64,000 nt of DNA from Gammaproteobacteria bacterium. Its GTDB lineage: Bacteria > Pseudomonadota > Gammaproteobacteria > JAADGQ01. Positions within the stretch are counted from its first letter, which is position 1. Every line of letters starts with the position of its first letter. This document shows, piece by piece, positions 9,493-18,518 of this stretch. The stretch spans positions 47,456 to 111,455 of the forward strand of contig JAKITI010000010.1 in assembly GCA_021648145.1 (NCBI GenBank), written 5' to 3'. Below the pieces are notes generated by a model. The model was not told the origin of the DNA and did not search any database. It saw only the letters and a list, made by a program, of their open reading frames with translations. The position numbers and the translations under genes were made by a program.

Positions 9493-11453
9493 GCCACGAA
9501 ATAGAATCCATTCTAAATGAAAATCGTCTGTTCCAACCCAGCCAAACATTTTCTGAGCAAGCTCGTATTCCAGACATGGAAACACTAAAAGCACTCTATC
9601 AAAAGGCAGAAGATGATTACGAAGGTTTCTGGGCAGACCTTGCTCGCACCGAACTCAGTTGGCACAAACCTTTTCAAACAATACTCAACAGCAATAACGC
9701 CCCTCACTATCGTTGGTTTGAAGAAGGTGAGCTCAATATTTCATATAACTGCCTGGATCGTCATCTCGAAAAAAATGGTTCTAAAAATGCGATTATTTTT
9801 GAAGATGAGCAAGGCGATACCCGTCATATCAGCTACAAAGAGCTGCATAGCGATGTCTGCCATTTTGCCAATGCACTCAAAGCACAAGATATAAAAATGG
9901 GGGATCGAGTGATCCTCTATATGCCCATGTGCCCAGAAGCTGTAATCGCCATGCAAGCCTGTGCTCGCATTGGTGCGATTCACTCCGTTGTGTTTGGTGG
10001 ATTTTCCGCACAATCACTCAATGATCGTATTAGAGACACAGGAGCCAAAGCACTCATCACCGCTGACGGTTGTTACCGTGGTGGAAAAATCATCGAGCTC
10101 AAAGCCACTTGTGATAAAGCCCTGAAAATTGGGGCTGATTCAGTCACCACAGTGATCACACTTAAGCGCACAGGCCATGACATATCAATGACCCCATCGC
10201 GTGACATTTGGTGGCATGCGGCACTGCAAGGTGTGGATGTCTCATGCGAACCCACCTGGGTGAACAGTGAACACCCGCTATTTTTACTCTATACATCAGG
10301 ATCTACAGGCAAACCCAAAGGCATACAGCACTCAAGTGCAGGCTACCTGCTGGGCGCACTCATGAGTACAAAATGGGTTTTTGATATTCGTGATGACGAT
10401 ATTTTCTGGTGCACCGCGGACGTAGGCTGGATCACGGGTCACTCCTACGTCGCTTACGGCCCATTAGCGGCAGGTGCGACGATAGTGATGTACGAAGGCG
10501 CACCCACCACCCCTAACGGGGATCGTTTTTGGGAGATGTGCGACCGTCACAAAGTCACTATTTTTTATACCGCTCCGACTGCAATTCGCACGCTCATGAA
10601 ACTGGGTGATGAACTGCCCAACAAACATGACCTTTCCAGCATTCGTTTGCTCGGCACCGTAGGCGAGCCCATCAACCCAGAAGCCTGGATGTGGTATCGC
10701 AGCATCATTGGCAAAGACCAATGCCCGATTGTTGATACTTGGTGGCAAACAGAAACCGGAGCTATCATGCTGGCCCCTATTCCTGGTGCAGTCGCCACCA
10801 AACCAGGCTCATGCACTTTAGCACTGCCCGGCATTGACGCTGATATTCTTGATGAAAAAGGCAACAGCATCACTGCATCTAATAAAGGTGGATATCTAGC
10901 GATTAAAAAACCTTGGCCCTCCATGTTGCGCACCGTCTGGGGTGATGAACAACGTTACATCGACACCTACTGGAGTCATTTCGATGGAAAATATTATCTC
11001 GCGGGTGACAGCGCCCGCCGCGATGAAGATGGTTATTTCTGGATCATGGGGCGCATTGATGATGTGCTGAATGTATCAGGACACCGATTAGGCACCATGG
11101 AGATTGAATCTGCACTAGTGGCTCATCCAAAAGTTGCTGAAGCCGCAGTGATTGGCAAACCCGATAAAACAACGGGCGAAGCCATTTTTGCTTTTGTTGT
11201 TTTACGTGGCAAGCGCCCTGAAGACGGTATTGACGAAACACTCACTGGCGAGCTACGTAAATGGGTGGCACAACAGATTGGCTCCATTGCCAAACCTGCA
11301 GAAATTCGTTATGCCGACAATTTACCCAAAACCCGCTCAGGAAAAATTATGCGCCGCCTGCTGCGAACCATTGCCAGTGGTGAAGAGATTACTCAGGATG
11401 TATCAACTCTAGAAAATGAAGCTATTTTATTACAGCTTCAAGGGAAATCTTGA
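9489..11453 (+). CDS. acs: Acetyl-CoA synthetase (AMP-forming)
   Basis: Activates acetate with ATP and CoA through acetyl-AMP. The adenylate-forming signature [12 protein letters not shown] is present. The stretch [10 protein letters not shown] holds the tryptophan that limits the pocket to acetate, favouring Acs over propionyl-CoA ligase. Lys619 in RSGKIMRR is the catalytic lysine, normally controlled by acetylation. I chose ATG 9489, overlapping the nadB stop; the in-frame upstream codons lie inside nadB. Its 654 residues match E. coli Acs (652). Confidence 0.95.
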   Translation: MSHEIESILNENRLFQPSQTFSEQARIPDMETLKALYQKAEDDYEGFWADLARTELSWHKPFQTILNSNNAPHYRWFEEGELNISYNCLDRHLEKNGSKNAIIFEDEQGDTRHISYKELHSDVCHFANALKAQDIKMGDRVILYMPMCPEAVIAMQACARIGAIHSVVFGGFSAQSLNDRIRDTGAKALITADGCYRGGKIIELKATCDKALKIGADSVTTVITLKRTGHDISMTPSRDIWWHAALQGVDVSCEPTWVNSEHPLFLLYTSGSTGKPKGIQHSSAGYLLGALMSTKWVFDIRDDDIFWCTADVGWITGHSYVAYGPLAAGATIVMYEGAPTTPNGDRFWEMCDRHKVTIFYTAPTAIRTLMKLGDELPNKHDLSSIRLLGTVGEPINPEAWMWYRSIIGKDQCPIVDTWWQTETGAIMLAPIPGAVATKPGSCTLALPGIDADILDEKGNSITASNKGGYLAIKKPWPSMLRTVWGDEQRYIDTYWSHFDGKYYLAGDSARRDEDGYFWIMGRIDDVLNVSGHRLGTMEIESALVAHPKVAEAAVIGKPDKTTGEAIFAFVVLRGKRPEDGIDETLTGELRKWVAQQIGSIAKPAEIRYADNLPKTRSGKIMRRLLRTIASGEEITQDVSTLENEAILLQLQGKS

Positions 11454-11480
11454 TTCATCATAAAAAAGCATTCATCAAAA

Positions 11481-11503
11481 GGGCGAACACACAGGTTCGC
11501 CCC
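11481..11503. repeat. REP-like palindrome between acs and lolC
   Basis: An inverted repeat built from GGGCGAAC and GTTCGCCC, followed by a short A-rich tract. A related palindrome (GGGCGAAC...GTCCGCCC) occurs at 18160-18185. It could also end acs transcription. The two related copies in intergenic gaps point to a dispersed REP-type element. Confidence 0.55.
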
Positions 11504-11552
11504 TACAAAAAATCAGGCATGTTTTTAAAAATTTCGGCTATAATGCCGCGCT

Positions 11553-12800
11553 ATGTTTAAACCAATCGAACTATTTATCGGCCTACGCTATACCCGCGCC
11601 AAGCGCCGAAACCATTTTATCTCCTTTATTTCACTGCTTTCCATGCTCGGTATTGCTGTCGGTGTGACGGCATTGATTACCGTGCTCTCAGTCATGAATG
11701 GCTTTGAAAAAGAGTTACGGGAACGCATTTTAGGTGTGGCATCACATATGACTGTCACCAGCTATGATGGTGAACTTGATAGCTGGCAAGATTTGGATCA
11801 ACAGCTGGATCACTACCCCCAAATTATTGGCTCAGCTCCTTATATTGACGGCGAAGGCATGTTAACGAATAGCCGCCATGTCGAAGGCGCAATGATTCGC
11901 GGAGTCTTACCCTCGCGAGAAGACCAAGTTTCCGAAGTTTCATCAAAAATGCTGGCGGGTTCGCTGGATAATTTAAAAGCCGGTGAGTTTGGTATCGTAC
12001 TGGGTATTGAACTGGCCACTGCTCTACGCGTGACTTTAGGTGACAAAGTTGCTTTGGTAACACCGCAAGCGAACGTAACACCGGTTGGCCTTATGCCTCG
12101 CATGAAGCGCTTTACTGTGGTGGGAATTTTTAAAGTAGGCATGTATGAGTTTGATCATGGCTTAGCCATTTTACATATTAACGATGCCGCTAAACTTTTA
12201 AAAATGACTAATAATGTCAGTGGTTTACGATTGAAACTTGATGAAATGTTTAATGCGCCAGCATTCAATAAAACATTATCTTCTGCCCTGCCCGCCCACT
12301 ATTTTGTAAGTGACTGGACTTACCGCCATGCCAATTTTTTTCGTGCAGTGCAGACCGAAAAGCTGGTCATGTTTATCATTTTACTGCTGATTGTTGCCGT
12401 CGCTGCTTTCAATATTGTTTCAACACTCGTTATGGTTGTCACTGACAAAGAGAGTGACATTGCAATTTTACGCACCCTAGGAGCCACTCCCAGCTCCATT
12501 ATGGGAATTTTCATGGTACAGGGCATACTCATTGGATTGGTCGGAACGGCTCTCGGTATCCTGGGAGGTGTTTCATTAGCACTCAATGTAGAAACGCTTG
12601 TGCCTGCACTTGAACGCTTGTTAGATGTTGAGTTCCTCGCAGCGGATGTTTACTACATTAGCAAACTTCCATCAGATCTGGATTGGAGTGATGTTTACCT
12701 GATTGGAACGCTCTCTTTTGTTCTCAGCGTCATCGCCACACTCTACCCTGCCTGGCGAGCCTCCCGAACCCAGCCTGCGGAGGCTCTACGTTATGAGTGA
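11553..12800 (+). CDS. lolC: Lipoprotein-releasing ABC transporter permease (LolC/LolE family)
   Basis: Permease subunit of the Lol complex, which lifts outer-membrane lipoproteins out of the inner membrane and hands them to LolA. The N-terminal signature [20 protein letters not shown] is followed by a first helix (about residues 25-45), a large periplasmic domain (about 50-265), and three C-terminal helices at about 270-295, 315-340 and 375-395. Length is 415. Only one permease gene is present, so it may act as a LolF-type homodimer (inference). lolD overlaps its stop codon. Confidence 0.92.
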   Translation: MFKPIELFIGLRYTRAKRRNHFISFISLLSMLGIAVGVTALITVLSVMNGFEKELRERILGVASHMTVTSYDGELDSWQDLDQQLDHYPQIIGSAPYIDGEGMLTNSRHVEGAMIRGVLPSREDQVSEVSSKMLAGSLDNLKAGEFGIVLGIELATALRVTLGDKVALVTPQANVTPVGLMPRMKRFTVVGIFKVGMYEFDHGLAILHINDAAKLLKMTNNVSGLRLKLDEMFNAPAFNKTLSSALPAHYFVSDWTYRHANFFRAVQTEKLVMFIILLLIVAVAAFNIVSTLVMVVTDKESDIAILRTLGATPSSIMGIFMVQGILIGLVGTALGILGGVSLALNVETLVPALERLLDVEFLAADVYYISKLPSDLDWSDVYLIGTLSFVLSVIATLYPAWRASRTQPAEALRYE

Positions 12801-13488
12801 TCGTAATATAGATCAATCTGTTTTACATTGCCGAAACTTAAGCAAAACCTTCGACGAAGGTTCGTTGAAAACCCACGTACTCAGTAATATCAACCTAACT
12901 ATCAACAAAGGTGAGCGTATTGCAATCATTGGCGCATCAGGCTCAGGAAAGAGTACCTTGCTTCATCTACTGGGGGGGTTGGATACTCCTACGCAAGGTG
13001 AAGTCTGGCTTAATGGGCAAAGTTTAACAAAACTGAATACAACACAGCGCGGCCACCTTCGTAATCAATTTTTAGGTTTTATTTATCAATTTCACCACCT
13101 TTTACCTGAGTTTACAGCGCTTGAAAATGTCTGTATGCCGCTTTTGATCAGAGGCACATCACCGCGTAAAGCGACTGAAGCGGCTGGGGCACTGCTGGAA
13201 AAAGTGGGCTTAAGCCACAGACTTAAACACAAACCAGGCGAGCTCTCAGGTGGAGAGCGTCAACGAGCTGCATTTGCTCGTGCGCTTGTAACAAAACCGC
13301 AATGTGTATTGGCCGATGAACCCACAGGAAATCTGGATACAAAAATTGCAGGCCAAGTCTACGAACTTATGTTACAACTTAATCAAGATATGGGAACAAG
13401 CTTTCTGATCGTCACGCATGATCTGCAACTTGCAGAAAAAATGGATCGGGTATTGGTGCTTGAAAGTGATGGTTTAAAAGAACAATAA
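12793..13488 (+). CDS. lolD: Lipoprotein-releasing ABC transporter ATPase
   Basis: ATP-binding subunit of the Lol exporter. Walker [10 protein letters not shown] is at residues 47-55. The signature [15 protein letters not shown] and Walker [10 protein letters not shown] are intact, and the LolD-type [12 protein letters not shown] stretch is present. The ORF is open further upstream, but ATG 12793, overlapping the lolC stop by eight bases, gives 231 residues, matching E. coli LolD (233). Confidence 0.96.
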   Translation: MSDRNIDQSVLHCRNLSKTFDEGSLKTHVLSNINLTINKGERIAIIGASGSGKSTLLHLLGGLDTPTQGEVWLNGQSLTKLNTTQRGHLRNQFLGFIYQFHHLLPEFTALENVCMPLLIRGTSPRKATEAAGALLEKVGLSHRLKHKPGELSGGERQRAAFARALVTKPQCVLADEPTGNLDTKIAGQVYELMLQLNQDMGTSFLIVTHDLQLAEKMDRVLVLESDGLKEQ

Positions 13489-13529
13489 AACAGTGACCGC
13501 CAGAACAACGGCCACCTGACTTTTACTAT

Positions 13530-13826
13530 TTATTGGGTTGTGCTATTCGCCAATACATATTCATTCAAACTTTCAAGCTCATCACCAATGATATAAGGAA
13601 AAGCAGGCATCGAAAAACTGCCTTTAGCGATCTTATCTTTTACAGATATATCTTTCGACAGCTCAAAATAGTGCCCCTTATCATTCACTTCATGACAAGA
13701 CGCACAAGCCGCCTTGAAAATATCTTCACCACTCGCACCCACTTCAGGCTTGTAATCACTTGTTTTAGAACAGCCGGCCAATACTGCAACACCAGCAACT
13801 ACTAATAATAATTTTTTCACTGTCAT
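13530..13826 (-). CDS. Small lipoprotein c-type cytochrome
   Basis: A 98-residue exported monoheme cytochrome c. The signal peptide ends in the lipobox LAGC (Cys19), so it should be lipid-anchored. The heme motif CASCH is at residues 41-45, and Met73 in FSMPAF is the likely sixth ligand. It follows the nitrate reductase fusion gene on the same strand after about 110 bases. It may belong to that electron chain or be an independent gene; the sequence does not decide. Confidence 0.85.
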   Translation of the reverse strand: MTVKKLLLVVAGVAVLAGCSKTSDYKPEVGASGEDIFKAACASCHEVNDKGHYFELSKDISVKDKIAKGSFSMPAFPYIIGDELESLNEYVLANSTTQ

Positions 13827-13938
13827 ATTCCTGAATACTAAAAGCTCTGCATCCTAGCAAACTTATCAATTATTACAATAGAGAAGCTCACAAAAAATTT
13901 ATACGAGCCCAAGCTGCCTAAGCGATTTCGTACGAGCA

Positions 13939-15924
13939 CTAACTAAAACTATTTTTAATGACTTGTTGTACATTTTCTTTTAATTGATTAAAACTCTTAG
14001 CCAAACCTTGCTTCTTTATCATTTGAAAATCTTCTTTTAACTCTTTTGAAGCGCGAGCTAATGCTTCTTCTTGATAATGCTCATGTGGTAATACTCCAAC
14101 TTGCGGCATTTCAGCCAGGCCAGATTGCCGTGCATGCTCTTGAAATCCACTATTACGCCAGAAAAAAGCACCGGGCATGGTGGTTGGAATGACTAACACA
14201 TAAAACAGTGCACGCCCTACAAGCATCGTTGCCATAATAACTACACCTAACAAGAGCCAAGCAGAAAAACCAACAACACCTTCACCACTGCATATCACAG
14301 CGCCTGCCAGAACGGCGAACAAGCTCACACCCAGACCCACGTTACGTGCAATGTAAGTATTACCAAAAGTTGTGCGCTGCACCCAGTGAGAAGCTGCGGC
14401 TTCATTACCACATTTTTTGAGATAATCTGCATGAAAAAGTAGACCAATGCATTCTAGAGCCAAACCCAACACCATCAACCAAGCCATAGGTAACATAAGC
14501 TCAGAGATGCTTGATCCTTCATACAACAAAACAGCAGAAAATACCAAACCCACCCACAATGCGCCTAGCGTGAGCATGGTGCCATAGAAGCTACTCAATA
14601 CTTGCCAATGATTCCAGAAAGGACGTGCTTTAATGCGATAAATATTGTGCATTGCATACAATGCAACAGGGCCAGAAATCACCGCTAACCAACCCAATAA
14701 TCCTGTAAGAAAAGAGACCATTCCTTGTGGCAACCAATTAAACAGACCAATCGTCATTAATGTATATCCGCCCAGCATTGTATAAAAAACAGCCAAAGAG
14801 GCGACTTCACGACTCACAGGTGAATAACGCAAGTTATTAAAAGCACGATAAAAACGATGCGGTTTACCCAGATGCATTGTTGAAATGCCCAAAGCAATGC
14901 CCTCTAATACCAGCAGCGCAACCAACATTAATTTATTCGTAGTCGGATGGCTTTCAACAGATAACATTTCCAAGCCAAACATTGGCCCTAGAAACAGTAT
15001 TAAAAAAGAACCTATAACCCCTTGAGATATCAAGGTAAAAAGCACCAGAGGATCTTCTCGTGAGCTCAGTTTTTTAAGGCTCCAATCACGTTTGATTTTT
15101 CCAGACTCCCCCTCTTTATGACGCACCCGTGTTTTGAAGTCTGCCTGCCCCGCTTCCTCTTTGACGTAACGAATTGGCGTTGTATCGGGACGTGTCATCT
15201 CTTTTGGAAGACTGCGCGTCTGCTGAAAGCGGATATTAGGGCGAGTAATTTCAGGCGTTGGAAATCCTGGAATTTCCAGTTTTGCTTGTATGCGATTTTC
15301 AGGCTTTGACTCAATGATGCCAAAATCCAGTGCCCCACCCAAACAAGCCGAAGCACAGGATGGTTTTAACCCCACTTCCAGACGATCCACACACATATTA
15401 CATTTTGAAACCTGGCCTTTTTCCAGATCCAATTGCGGTGCATTATAGGGGCATACCCAAGTGCAATAACCACAACCAAAACAGATATCAGGGTCTTGCA
15501 GAACCGCGCCGTATTCAGCATATTTAGTGTAAGCACGTGTCGGGCAGCCTTTCAAACAAACCGGATCTTCACAATGGTTACACGCCATTGAGATATTAAC
15601 GCGCTGATAGGCTGGATAGGTTCCACCCTCTACATAACCGACTGAACGAAAACTGATATGTGCCGGAAGATCATTTTTTTCGCTACACGCCGCTTCGCAT
15701 GCATGACATGCAATACAGTTATCCGCAGTGAAGTGAAAGCCATGTTGCTTGTAGCGATTAGGGTTATCACCCACTTCAGCATCACCATTAATATTCAGGC
15801 TTTCACCCGCCAACTCACTTTTTTCGTCTGCGAGTTGAATGGGGGTGCCATGCTGACTTTTATCAGGAACCTCTATATTGGGAATAATCGCATAGTCCGG
15901 CTCGTTATCACGTACTTTAAACAT
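13939..15924 (-). CDS. Fused 4Fe-4S electron-transfer and DmsC-type membrane-anchor subunit
   Basis: A 661-residue fusion. Residues 60-230 form a DmsB-like iron-sulfur subunit with four cysteine groups (CIACHACEAAC, CNHCEDPVCLKGC, CFGCGYCTWVC, CNMCVDRLE...CASAC). Residues 300-620 form eight transmembrane helices of the DmsC (DMSO reductase anchor) type, which takes electrons from quinol. In DMSO reductases these are separate proteins. Its ATG lies 17 bases after the NasA-like gene, so the pair should form a quinol-linked complex. No TAT signal is visible on either protein, so the catalytic side is probably cytoplasmic, consistent with assimilatory nitrate reduction. The specific role is inference. 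Confidence 0.82.
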   Translation of the reverse strand: MFKVRDNEPDYAIIPNIEVPDKSQHGTPIQLADEKSELAGESLNINGDAEVGDNPNRYKQHGFHFTADNCIACHACEAACSEKNDLPAHISFRSVGYVEGGTYPAYQRVNISMACNHCEDPVCLKGCPTRAYTKYAEYGAVLQDPDICFGCGYCTWVCPYNAPQLDLEKGQVSKCNMCVDRLEVGLKPSCASACLGGALDFGIIESKPENRIQAKLEIPGFPTPEITRPNIRFQQTRSLPKEMTRPDTTPIRYVKEEAGQADFKTRVRHKEGESGKIKRDWSLKKLSSREDPLVLFTLISQGVIGSFLILFLGPMFGLEMLSVESHPTTNKLMLVALLVLEGIALGISTMHLGKPHRFYRAFNNLRYSPVSREVASLAVFYTMLGGYTLMTIGLFNWLPQGMVSFLTGLLGWLAVISGPVALYAMHNIYRIKARPFWNHWQVLSSFYGTMLTLGALWVGLVFSAVLLYEGSSISELMLPMAWLMVLGLALECIGLLFHADYLKKCGNEAAASHWVQRTTFGNTYIARNVGLGVSLFAVLAGAVICSGEGVVGFSAWLLLGVVIMATMLVGRALFYVLVIPTTMPGAFFWRNSGFQEHARQSGLAEMPQVGVLPHEHYQEEALARASKELKEDFQMIKKQGLAKSFNQLKENVQQVIKNSFS

Positions 15925-15940
15925 TTTTCTACCTTAAATA

Positions 15941-18121
15941 TTAATAAGTTCGTGCTGCAACATTACGCACAGCCGCTGCCTCTTGATCTTCAACCGCTTC
16001 AATTCTTACAGAATTTTGTTTGAATGCAGGCTGCCTTGAATAAGGATCGAGCAACCCAAGCGTCAGACGATTAACACAGTCATGAAAGTGAAAGGGAATA
16101 AATACAGTATTGGGGGCAACACGCTGAGTTAACTGCACCAGCACCACAGCATCACCACGTTTGCTGACAAGCCGCGCATAACTCATATGTTCTATGCCAA
16201 GTGCTTTTGCCGCATCTGGGTTCATTTCCATATACGGAGTTGGACTGAATTTATTTTGATTGCCCACTTTTCCGGTTCGTGTACGTGTATGAAAATGTTC
16301 AACAACACGGCCACTGCTGAGCCAAAAAGGGTATTCATCATCAGGCTTTTCATTATTATCAATAAAAGCCAGTGGAATCAGTTTTGCTTTGCCATCTGCA
16401 TACTGGAATTTACCATCCGTATACAAACGAGGAGCACCGACAACAGCTCCTTTAGTGCAAGGCCACTGAATGCCACACTGCTCTTCAATCATTTGATAGG
16501 TCATGCCGGAGTAGTCCAGCATTCGTCCTTTTGAAAGCTCACATAACTCTTTAAAAACACCTTCCGCTGTTTCTGGAAATTTAATTTTTTGACCGTTATC
16601 AAAACGCTTAGCCATCTGATTGAAAATCCAGAGATCAGATTTGGCAATCCCTGGCGGATCAATCACGTTATTCACCAAATTAACGCGGCGCTCGGTATTA
16701 GTGAATACTCCCTCTTTTTCTGCCCAAAGCCCACTCGGTAGAAAAATATGGCCATACTCAGTCGTCTCGACATCCTTATAAGCATCCTGGACAATCAGGC
16801 ATTCCAACTTTTCTAATGTTTTTCGAATACGTGCTGTATTCGGCATCGAAGTCATAGGATTGGTTGCAATCAGCCACAAGCCTTTTATCTCTCCAGACTC
16901 AATGGCTGGAAAAATATCTGTTTGCGCCATGCCACGCTTTTTAGGAAAAAACTCTGGATCAATGCCCCAGTAGTCAGCAATATATTGCCGATCTTCCTCT
17001 TTCTCCAGAGCGCGGTAGCCAGGAAGCCCGGAGCAGGATGACCACTCTCGCGTTCCCATCGCGTTACATTGCCCCGTAATCGAAAGGCTTGTTCCCCCTT
17101 CGATTCCGATATTGCCTGTAATCAAATTCAAACTATTGATTCCAACAACACCATCTGAACCATGGGTACTTTGATTGATACCCATTGTCCAGATCGACAT
17201 CGCAGAACCAGCCTTGGCATAAAGCCGGGCAACATTGCGAATTGTATCTTCATCAATGCCGCAAATTTTTGATGCTGATACAGGGTCATACTGCGCCACC
17301 AGCTCTGAAAATTCATCAAAGCCTGAGGTATTGGCTTTAATATAAGCTTGATCTTCCAGCCCCTCTTTCAAAATAACGTGCGCCAATGAATTCAGTAAAA
17401 CAACATCCGTTCCAGGGGTAATTGCCAAATGCATATCAGCCATTTGAGCAAACATCGTCACACGAGGGTCAACCACAATAACCGGAAAAGATCTTTTCTC
17501 TAACACCTGACGCAATCGCCAATAGATAATAGGGTGTTGCTCAGGCAGGTTAGAACCAAAAGCGATCAGACATTCGGTATGTTCAAAATCATCATAACAA
17601 CCTGGCGGACCATCAGAGCCAAACGAGCGTTTGTAACCTGACACGGCGGAAGCCATACAAAGCGTTGTATTACCGTCATAGTTATTCGTGCCAATTGCTC
17701 CACGCGTCAGCTTGCCTAATGTATAAAACTCTTCAGTTAATAATTGACCGGTTGAAACAATAGCAAAGCTGTCACGCCCATACATTTCCTGAATACGCTT
17801 GATTTCTGAGGCTGAGCGATCCAGTGCATGATCCCAGCTGGCTTCTTCATAAGCATCAATGGTTTTATCTCTAACTAATGGTACGGTACCCCGCCCTGCG
17901 CTTTTAAACAGTTCGTATTCAAAAATACCTTTAATGCAAAGCTTGCCACGGTTCACATCGGCATCATTCGCACCACGGCATGAGACGGGAACGCCTTCGG
18001 CATTCAAACCCACTTCGATTGAGCAGCCAGTTGAGCAATAACCACATGTGGTGTATTTCCATGTCGTAACGCCTTTATCAGGCAATGTGATGGGATTTTT
18101 TTTCTGGCGACCAAATAGCAT
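15941..18121 (-). CDS. nasA: Molybdopterin nitrate reductase catalytic subunit, NasA-like
   Basis: A 726-residue molybdopterin-guanine-dinucleotide enzyme of the NasA/NapA/formate-dehydrogenase family. Cysteines 26, 29, 33 and 62 bind an N-terminal 4Fe-4S cluster. Cys155 in NTTLCMASAV is the expected molybdenum ligand, followed by GYKRSFGSDGPP as in assimilatory nitrate reductases. There is no signal peptide and no C-terminal BFD domain of the longer NasA proteins. The adjacent nirBD genes support nitrate as substrate. The partner is the downstream DmsBC-like fusion rather than ferredoxin or NADH. Confidence 0.85.
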   Translation of the reverse strand: MLFGRQKKNPITLPDKGVTTWKYTTCGYCSTGCSIEVGLNAEGVPVSCRGANDADVNRGKLCIKGIFEYELFKSAGRGTVPLVRDKTIDAYEEASWDHALDRSASEIKRIQEMYGRDSFAIVSTGQLLTEEFYTLGKLTRGAIGTNNYDGNTTLCMASAVSGYKRSFGSDGPPGCYDDFEHTECLIAFGSNLPEQHPIIYWRLRQVLEKRSFPVIVVDPRVTMFAQMADMHLAITPGTDVVLLNSLAHVILKEGLEDQAYIKANTSGFDEFSELVAQYDPVSASKICGIDEDTIRNVARLYAKAGSAMSIWTMGINQSTHGSDGVVGINSLNLITGNIGIEGGTSLSITGQCNAMGTREWSSCSGLPGYRALEKEEDRQYIADYWGIDPEFFPKKRGMAQTDIFPAIESGEIKGLWLIATNPMTSMPNTARIRKTLEKLECLIVQDAYKDVETTEYGHIFLPSGLWAEKEGVFTNTERRVNLVNNVIDPPGIAKSDLWIFNQMAKRFDNGQKIKFPETAEGVFKELCELSKGRMLDYSGMTYQMIEEQCGIQWPCTKGAVVGAPRLYTDGKFQYADGKAKLIPLAFIDNNEKPDDEYPFWLSSGRVVEHFHTRTRTGKVGNQNKFSPTPYMEMNPDAAKALGIEHMSYARLVSKRGDAVVLVQLTQRVAPNTVFIPFHFHDCVNRLTLGLLDPYSRQPAFKQNSVRIEAVEDQEAAAVRNVAARTY

Positions 18122-18159
18122 ATTTAAAAGTCCAGTATGAATCGGCTTGATTAATCAAT

Positions 18160-18185
18160 AAGGGCGAACCTAAGTGTCCGCCCTT
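18160..18185. repeat. REP-like palindrome between nirD and nasA
   Basis: The arms AAGGGCGAAC and GTCCGCCCTT form a hairpin related to the one at 11481-11503. It lies inside the nirBD-nasA transcription unit, where it could stabilise the upstream mRNA or dampen downstream expression. Confidence 0.5.
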
Positions 18186-18196
18186 GTGATGTTATA

Positions 18197-18505
18197 TTAA
18201 TATTTCAAAAAAACGTTCTTATCTTCCAGCTTTACAGGAAAGTGTGTTGCGCAGCCCTCGTCGGGTGGTAATGCACAACCATCTTCCAGAGATATAACCC
18301 AGCTGTGCAGTGGGCATGTCACATTTTTACCATGAATAATGCCTTGTGATAGCGGCCCTTTTTCATGTGGACACTCATCACGCAGCGCGAACACTTCATC
18401 ATCAATCGTACGAAATAGTGCGATATCGCCTTCATCACTATTAATAATCCGTGAACCTTGACGGGGAATATCACTTAACTTTCCAACTTTAATCCAATCA
18501 CTCAT
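18197..18505 (-). CDS. nirD: Nitrite reductase small subunit (Rieske-type)
   Basis: A 102-residue Rieske-type partner of NirB. The cluster ligands are visible as CPH at residues 45-47 and CPLH at 64-67, so this NirD keeps the cluster-binding residues that some family members have lost. It follows nirB by 13 bases and precedes nasA, giving a nirB-nirD-nasA order. Confidence 0.93.
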   Translation of the reverse strand: MSDWIKVGKLSDIPRQGSRIINSDEGDIALFRTIDDEVFALRDECPHEKGPLSQGIIHGKNVTCPLHSWVISLEDGCALPPDEGCATHFPVKLEDKNVFLKY

Positions 18506-18518
18506 GATTTTTCTTCCA

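Noticed and set aside
12703..12792. N-terminal extension of LolD in the open reading frame
   Set aside because: These codons lie inside lolC; LolD homology begins after the ATG at 12793, which has the usual overlap.
13489..13529. Weak inverted repeat after lolD as a terminator
   Set aside because: The stem is short and interrupted and lacks a T tract.
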